Source of the DNA: Alistipes sp. Marseille-P5061
Lineage (GTDB): Bacteria > Bacteroidota > Bacteroidia > Bacteroidales > Rikenellaceae
DNA length: 64,000 bases
Direction of reading: 5' to 3'
Assembly (NCBI RefSeq): GCF_900290115.1
Contig: NZ_LT985748.1
Coordinates: 873,120-937,119 of the forward strand
Of this stretch, positions 60,128-64,000 are shown piece after piece; the stretch's first letter is position 1; each line of letters begins with the position of its first letter. A model generated the notes under the pieces. That model searched no databases. It was given only the letters and a program-made list of their open reading frames with translations, and was not told where the DNA came from. The translations under genes and the position numbers were made by a program.

Positions 60128-61336
60128 ATGAAAATCAAAGTTGTTTTACGGACAGGTAAAATCAACAAGCAAGGTCAATCCCCGTTGATGCTTCGATTTA
60201 CCCACGACCGAACCACGAAATTTGTTGCTATGGGGCTATCGATAGAGCCTCATTATTGGGATAAGGATGCTGAAATGATAACGGCAGACTGCCCCGACCG
60301 TGCTGCACTGCAAAGCCAGATAGACAGTACATTAGCGACTTACCGAAAGAAAATCCAGCGGTTGGAGGCATTGGACATGGAGGTTGATTTTACCAACCTA
60401 TTTGACCAGACCGCAAAATGCACTCCGCAACTGGTGGACGGCTATTTCGAACGACAGATTGCAGCCATGAAACAAGCGGGGAAAATCAATACGGCCATTA
60501 AATATACGGCGACCCGTACCTCGCTCGTTAAGTTCCATCCCTCCAAATTACGATTCGAGGAGATTACTCCCAACCTGCTGGGCAATTTCGAAACATTCCT
60601 GCGTGGAGAGGGCAACCAATCCAACTCGATAGCCACGAAATTCAGTGTACTGAAAGCCGTTTACAATAAGGCCGTTGCTGACAATATTTTCCTTTGCAAG
60701 GAGAATCCATTCGTGCTCTATAAAGTAGGAAAGCATTGGACGCAGACACGTAAACGAGCCATTCATAAAGAGGATATACAACGATTGATGCAGGCAGAAT
60801 TACCCGTAACGAGGTCTCCCTATACCAATTTTGCAAGGGATATATTCTTGTTTTCTTACTTTTCGGCTGGAATCAATTTCAAGGATATTGCCACCTTACG
60901 CTACGTCGATATGGAAGAGGATCGGATTTTCTATCGCCGTCATAAGACAGGAAAAACGATGACTTGTCGATTGCATCCGCAGGCAAAGGAGATTATTGCC
61001 AAGTACACCCGTTCGGATGCTATGCAGGAGGACTATATCTTTCCTATTCTTGATCGTCATGTGCATCGTACCGAACAGCAGATTCACAATAGGGTGCATA
61101 AGGTTCTGATTCATATAAACCGAGAGTTGAAAGAGTGGAGCAAACGGCTGGGACTGGCAACGAACTTGACAACCTACGTTGCCCGCCACACATACGCCAC
61201 CGTCCTGAAACGGTCAGGAGTAAGCGTAGCCTTGATTTCCGAATCGTTAGGACACTCCGACCTCTCGACCACGCAAATCTACCTCGATTCATTCGAGAAC
61301 GCGCAAATCGACGAAGCCATGCGGCATCTGCTGTAA
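60128..61336 (+). CDS. tyrosine-type integrase of the tRNA-Thr element
   Basis: 402 residues (MKIKVVLRTGKINKQGQSPLMLRFTH). It has an N-terminal arm-binding domain, a SAM-like domain (about 100-200) and a catalytic domain with AGINFKDIATLRYVD (first Arg replaced by Asn), HKTGKTMTCRL, TTYVARHTYATVLKRSG (H/R box) and LGHSDLSTTQIYLDSF (His, Tyr). Common form in Bacteroidales integrative elements. It is unlike the integrase at 10332-11561, so the two tRNA-linked elements are independent. Confidence 0.95.
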   Translation: MKIKVVLRTGKINKQGQSPLMLRFTHDRTTKFVAMGLSIEPHYWDKDAEMITADCPDRAALQSQIDSTLATYRKKIQRLEALDMEVDFTNLFDQTAKCTPQLVDGYFERQIAAMKQAGKINTAIKYTATRTSLVKFHPSKLRFEEITPNLLGNFETFLRGEGNQSNSIATKFSVLKAVYNKAVADNIFLCKENPFVLYKVGKHWTQTRKRAIHKEDIQRLMQAELPVTRSPYTNFARDIFLFSYFSAGINFKDIATLRYVDMEEDRIFYRRHKTGKTMTCRLHPQAKEIIAKYTRSDAMQEDYIFPILDRHVHRTEQQIHNRVHKVLIHINRELKEWSKRLGLATNLTTYVARHTYATVLKRSGVSVALISESLGHSDLSTTQIYLDSFENAQIDEAMRHLL

Positions 61337-61403
61337 GAATCGGGAGGTCGGCGACCCTGTTGGTAACCGACCTCCTTTCTTCTGATGATATGCGGCGTTT
61401 CCA

Positions 61404-62243
61404 TTACCCGAGGTACTTTTCCAGTGTGTCATAGGTCGCCTGTTCCCGCGAAACATCCTCTTCCGTCTTGGGGTTCATGATTTCTTTCACCTGCTCCTCC
61501 GTCAGGCTTCTCAACTTCTCTTCCATCTGGCTGCTGAACAGCATGGGGTCCTCCGCATGGTTAAACTTCTTAATCAGGAAGGTAATCAGATATTTTTTCG
61601 CCAGGAACGCATTCGGAATCCGTTCCGAGGCGGCCTCATACCACTTGACACTTCGATAGAACCAGCCTGCATCTTCAAATGCCCGCGGCAGTACTTTGCT
61701 CTTGACACTAGCTACAAGGTCTTTCGGTTTGAGGGAGTTGGCGCCCGTACACCAGAGAGAGATGGTCGCCAGCGGGAAGCCCTTGCCCTGCAGCTCCACG
61801 GCAAAATCGAAGACCTCATTCTTTGCAGCCAAAGCCATTGCTGGGGCTGCCATATAATCGGTCCCCTTCCACGAGGTCGTGCAGATATTCATCTCGGCAA
61901 TCAGAGCCGCAATCTCCATCTCGGCATTCAGCGCCTCACAAATCACGAGGTCATCCAAGTTCTTGCCCAAGTTCACCCATGCGACCACTCGGTGCTGTCC
62001 ATCCACCACGGCATAGTACCGTTCTGCCTGTTCGTTAGGGATATCGTGCCCTTGCAGGTCGACCAGACAGCCGTTCATTTTGCAAACATCCTCACCCTTC
62101 ACGACGGTGATGGGCGACAGCTGCCCATGCTCCTGCATCGATTTCTCCTTGGCCCTCACGGTCTTGGCGTTGGTCGGGCGGTTACCCTTTACAAATGCGA
62201 ACTGGCGGTTCTCGTTGTCCGAGCTAAGAATTAATCTTTTCAT
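61404..62243 (-). CDS. ParB/Srx-like N-terminal domain protein
   Basis: 279 residues. The N-terminal part resembles the ParB/RepB nuclease-like domain: a VKGNRPTNAKTVRAKEKSM segment, then GQLSPITVVKG and YYAVVDGQHRVVAWVNLGK, where DGQHR matches the conserved (D/E)G-x-HR motif. The C-terminal part is helical and not recognised. Such proteins are common cargo or maintenance genes in Bacteroidales mobile elements. A convergent neighbour of the integrase; the gap is 67 bp. Confidence 0.75.
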   Translation of the reverse strand: MKRLILSSDNENRQFAFVKGNRPTNAKTVRAKEKSMQEHGQLSPITVVKGEDVCKMNGCLVDLQGHDIPNEQAERYYAVVDGQHRVVAWVNLGKNLDDLVICEALNAEMEIAALIAEMNICTTSWKGTDYMAAPAMALAAKNEVFDFAVELQGKGFPLATISLWCTGANSLKPKDLVASVKSKVLPRAFEDAGWFYRSVKWYEAASERIPNAFLAKKYLITFLIKKFNHAEDPMLFSSQMEEKLRSLTEEQVKEIMNPKTEEDVSREQATYDTLEKYLG

Positions 62244-62636
62244 AATCTTAGGTGCGGGTTTGCCTATACACCCGCGAGGTATTAAGGTTATTTATAAATT
62301 TTGTCTTTACAATAAGTGGGGGTCCCCTATACCACCCTCAAGGTTTTGACATTGGTTTCTCGGCGTCGGGTCTGACTGGTGAGCTCTTGCCAGCTCGTTG
62401 GACGGGCCGAGGATGGCTTGGCGAACTTCCATCCTCGTTCCATCGTTCGATTCGACCTTCGGCCTTTCGGTTCGGATACTCCCTCCCAACCGAGAAGCGG
62501 GGTGTATGTCAAGGAACCTATGTTCGCGATTGCATGGATAACTCCTGCGAAAATCATACATAAGTCACTGATAAGCAATTTGTTGTCGGATAGCGAAAAA
62601 ATGTGTTATTTTTGCTACCCCTTATATGGACACAAA
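62244..62636. other. non-coding stretch between the ParB-like gene and its neighbour
   Basis: Frames at 62252-62578 on both strands are short, overlapping and show no domain. No RNA was recognised. Confidence 0.4.
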
Positions 62637-62665
62637 AAAAGGACGGTTAAGAACCGTCCTTTTTC
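62637..62665 (-). terminator. terminator of the 255-aa unknown gene
   Basis: AAAAGGACGGTT (62637-62648) pairs with AACCGTCCTTTT (62652-62663); on the minus strand T follows the stem. Confidence 0.75.
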
Positions 62666-62686
62666 CCTCTAATTTGAAAGATTAAC

Positions 62687-63454
62687 TCAATAGAAATTCC
62701 GACCCAAGACGCGCCATTCCTCGTCTTTGTAACGCTGCCATATTCCTTTTATATTCTCGTCACTATCAAGGAATTTCTTATTGTCCGTATATCCGAACAT
62801 ATAAATGATTCGGGAGATGAGCAGCATCAGATTATAGGATATTTTGTTCGGATTGGAACTCCGCTTGTCCTCTTCCTTGAAATGCTCCAGAAACGGGAAG
62901 AGACACTTGACGACGAAGGTAATCTTGTAGCAATTCTTGAGTTTGACCGAGAAATCACCCATCTTGAAATAGACGTTGTTTGACAAACTGTCAAACAGCT
63001 TGGCAGAGTTTTCTGCCAAAAGGGCAGCCAGCATCCGTATCGCTTCCTGGGAGTCAATGGTCACGCCGTGCTCCCGTCCTTGCCAAATTCGAATCTGGGC
63101 ATCGGGATGGGAGTGGAGATATCGGGCAAAGTTCTGAAATTGCTCGAAAGATGATGCGGGAAGCAGCATCACATGCTCGGTCTGGTTCTGCGTCAGGTTA
63201 TAGACGAAGAGCAGCGCCATCCAGAATTTTTCGATGTCGATACCCAGTGCCTCCAAGGAACGGACAACTGGCTTGTTCTCCAGAAACTGTTCCTTGGTAA
63301 ATGGAAATTTCGACATGTCGAGACCTCTTTCATCAGCGATGATGAAGTCCTGCGTACATGCGGTGTCTACCTGATACTCCTTCCCATCCTCTTCAATCTC
63401 GTAGGCTGGGAACATGGTATTGCCAATCCAATGTACATACTCGTAAATATCCAT
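62687..63454 (-). CDS. unknown 255-aa protein of the tRNA-Thr element
   Basis: Not recognised. 255 residues from ATG at 63454 (MDIYEYVHWIGNTMFPAYEIEED). Helix-rich, slightly acidic, no signal or membrane segment; the C-terminal half has YKITFVVKCLFPFLEHFKEEDK and LMLLISRIIYMFGYTDNKKFLD. It is single, with its own terminator, and AT-richer than the flanking chromosome, so probably acquired. Confidence 0.7.
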   Translation of the reverse strand: MDIYEYVHWIGNTMFPAYEIEEDGKEYQVDTACTQDFIIADERGLDMSKFPFTKEQFLENKPVVRSLEALGIDIEKFWMALLFVYNLTQNQTEHVMLLPASSFEQFQNFARYLHSHPDAQIRIWQGREHGVTIDSQEAIRMLAALLAENSAKLFDSLSNNVYFKMGDFSVKLKNCYKITFVVKCLFPFLEHFKEEDKRSSNPNKISYNLMLLISRIIYMFGYTDNKKFLDSDENIKGIWQRYKDEEWRVLGRNFY

Positions 63455-63463
63455 CGTCTGCAA

Positions 63464-63722
63464 AATTTAGCGGGGTGTATCAAAGATACGGATTTTCTTA
63501 TTAAATAATTTGTTAAATATTTGTATAATTATTGATCTTTTTGTATCTTTGTTCATCCAATTCCAAGACGGGGAAGGCATTCCGTTCATCCCCGAGATTC
63601 CAGATTCAATCCGTTCAGATAGTAGGCTGGCAGTTGCTCAAAACTGTCCTATGATAACTGCTCAAAAGTGTCCCATATATACACTACCTACTTATACACT
63701 ACCTAATAAAGTCGTCCCGACC
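63464..63722. promoter_or_regulatory. AT-rich upstream region with short direct repeats
   Basis: Contains near-copies of GCTCAAAACTGTCCTATGAT and GCTCAAAAGTGTCCCATATA (about 63635-63680) and a doubled ACACTACCTA word. It likely holds divergent promoters. Confidence 0.4.
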
Positions 63723-63914
63723 ATGTACTACCACATCAAAGACCGCAAGTGATTCGAGAACCGCAAGCAGGCGAAAGAACACTATGGCGTAGCCCGTTTC
63801 CGAAAGCTGCTGCATCTGAAAGAGATTCTATTTACTAACCCTCAAAATTCCATTGCTAACGATGAATTATACCGCTATACCCAAATCAATCGTCACGTTT
63901 CAGACGGGCAATAG
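63723..63914 (+). pseudogene. small Bacteroidales mobile-element ORF with an in-frame stop
   Basis: The frame starts MYYHIKDRK at 63723, meets TGA at 63750-63752, and then continues FENRKQAKEHYGVARFRKLLHLKEILF to a TAG at 63912. The joined 63-residue peptide resembles short conserved proteins of Bacteroidales accessory DNA (YYHI-x-D-x-K ... F-x-NRK-x-AK-x-HYG), so the stop seems to break a once intact gene; a sequencing error is possible. Confidence 0.5.
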
Positions 63915-64000
63915 TAAGCCTGTCGATGTTTATGTATGAGCAACCATCAAATGCTGCTCCGACCACAAGACAAATATTTCTCACATTACCGAAGAAAAAC

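Larger units (their letters stand above)
59974..64000. mobile_element. left part of a second integrative element at tRNA-Thr (extends past the window)
   Basis: A tyrosine integrase starts 155 bp after tRNA-Thr; beyond it are a ParB-like protein, an unknown AT-rich gene and a broken small ORF typical of accessory DNA, and GC content drops. The right attachment site is not in the window, so the extent is unknown. Confidence 0.6.

Noticed and set aside
62252..62578. Small frames between the ParB-like and unknown genes
   Set aside because: Mutually overlapping on both strands with no domain or start context.

Overview
The window reads as chromosome of a GC-rich gut Bacteroidales, most likely Alistipes or a close relative. 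The evidence is a SusC/SusD pair, the short Bacteroidetes primary sigma factor, flavodiiron and GldH-like proteins, Fib_succ-type surface lipoproteins, and promoters of the Bacteroidales form (TTG, about 19-20 bp, TAnnTTTG). The genus is inferred from gene content only.

Layout. 1-9000 is core chromosome: a partial nitronate monooxygenase/FabK-like gene, an FprA flavodiiron protein and a susC-susD-lipoprotein operon. A tRNA-Phe lies at 10010-10082. Its last 22 bp recur at 38575-38596, so 10062-38596 (28.5 kb) is an integrative element inserted in the tRNA. 38597-59880 is again core: Crp-like regulator, surface lipoproteins, MATE transporter, PSP1 protein, GldH-like lipoprotein, TrmB, a BlaI/BlaR1 pair, alkaline phosphatase, a lipoprotein under a cobalamin riboswitch, Ung, RpoD, HtrA, hydrolase, cupin and an L-threonine dehydrogenase-like SDR. 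A tRNA-Thr at 59902-59973 is followed at once by a second tyrosine integrase, so a second integrative element probably begins there and runs off the window.

The 28.5-kb element. Left end: integrase, a HipB-HipS-HipT three-gene toxin-antitoxin system with three evenly spaced operators, two excisionase-like HTH genes, a DUF3408-like gene, and a non-coding stretch with an oriT-like double hairpin but no relaxase. Centre and right: a type III-A CRISPR system (cas10, csm2, csm3, csm4, csm5) followed by a CorA-like membrane protein and an unknown 181-aa protein. Divergently placed are csx1 (CARF-HEPN), a small unassigned protein and cas6. There are two CRISPR arrays with one repeat type and a third leader that has lost its array. 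A separate block next to array 1 holds a three-module AAA+ ATPase, a second Cas6, a NYN-domain nuclease and a histidine phosphatase. Neither cas1 nor cas2 is present.

How it fits together: Cas6 would cut the hairpin repeats (TACTGC-TTCG-GCGGTA stem) to leave the 8-nt handle ATTGAGAC, and the Csm complex with an HD-less, GGDD-containing Cas10 would signal through a nucleotide messenger to Csx1 and perhaps the CorA-like protein. An IS30-family element sits inside csm2 (3-bp target duplication TAA), splitting codons 1-13 from the rest, so the complex may be crippled or altered in this strain. The best candidates for something undescribed are the AAA+/Cas6/NYN/phosphatase block and the CorA-like plus 181-aa pair.
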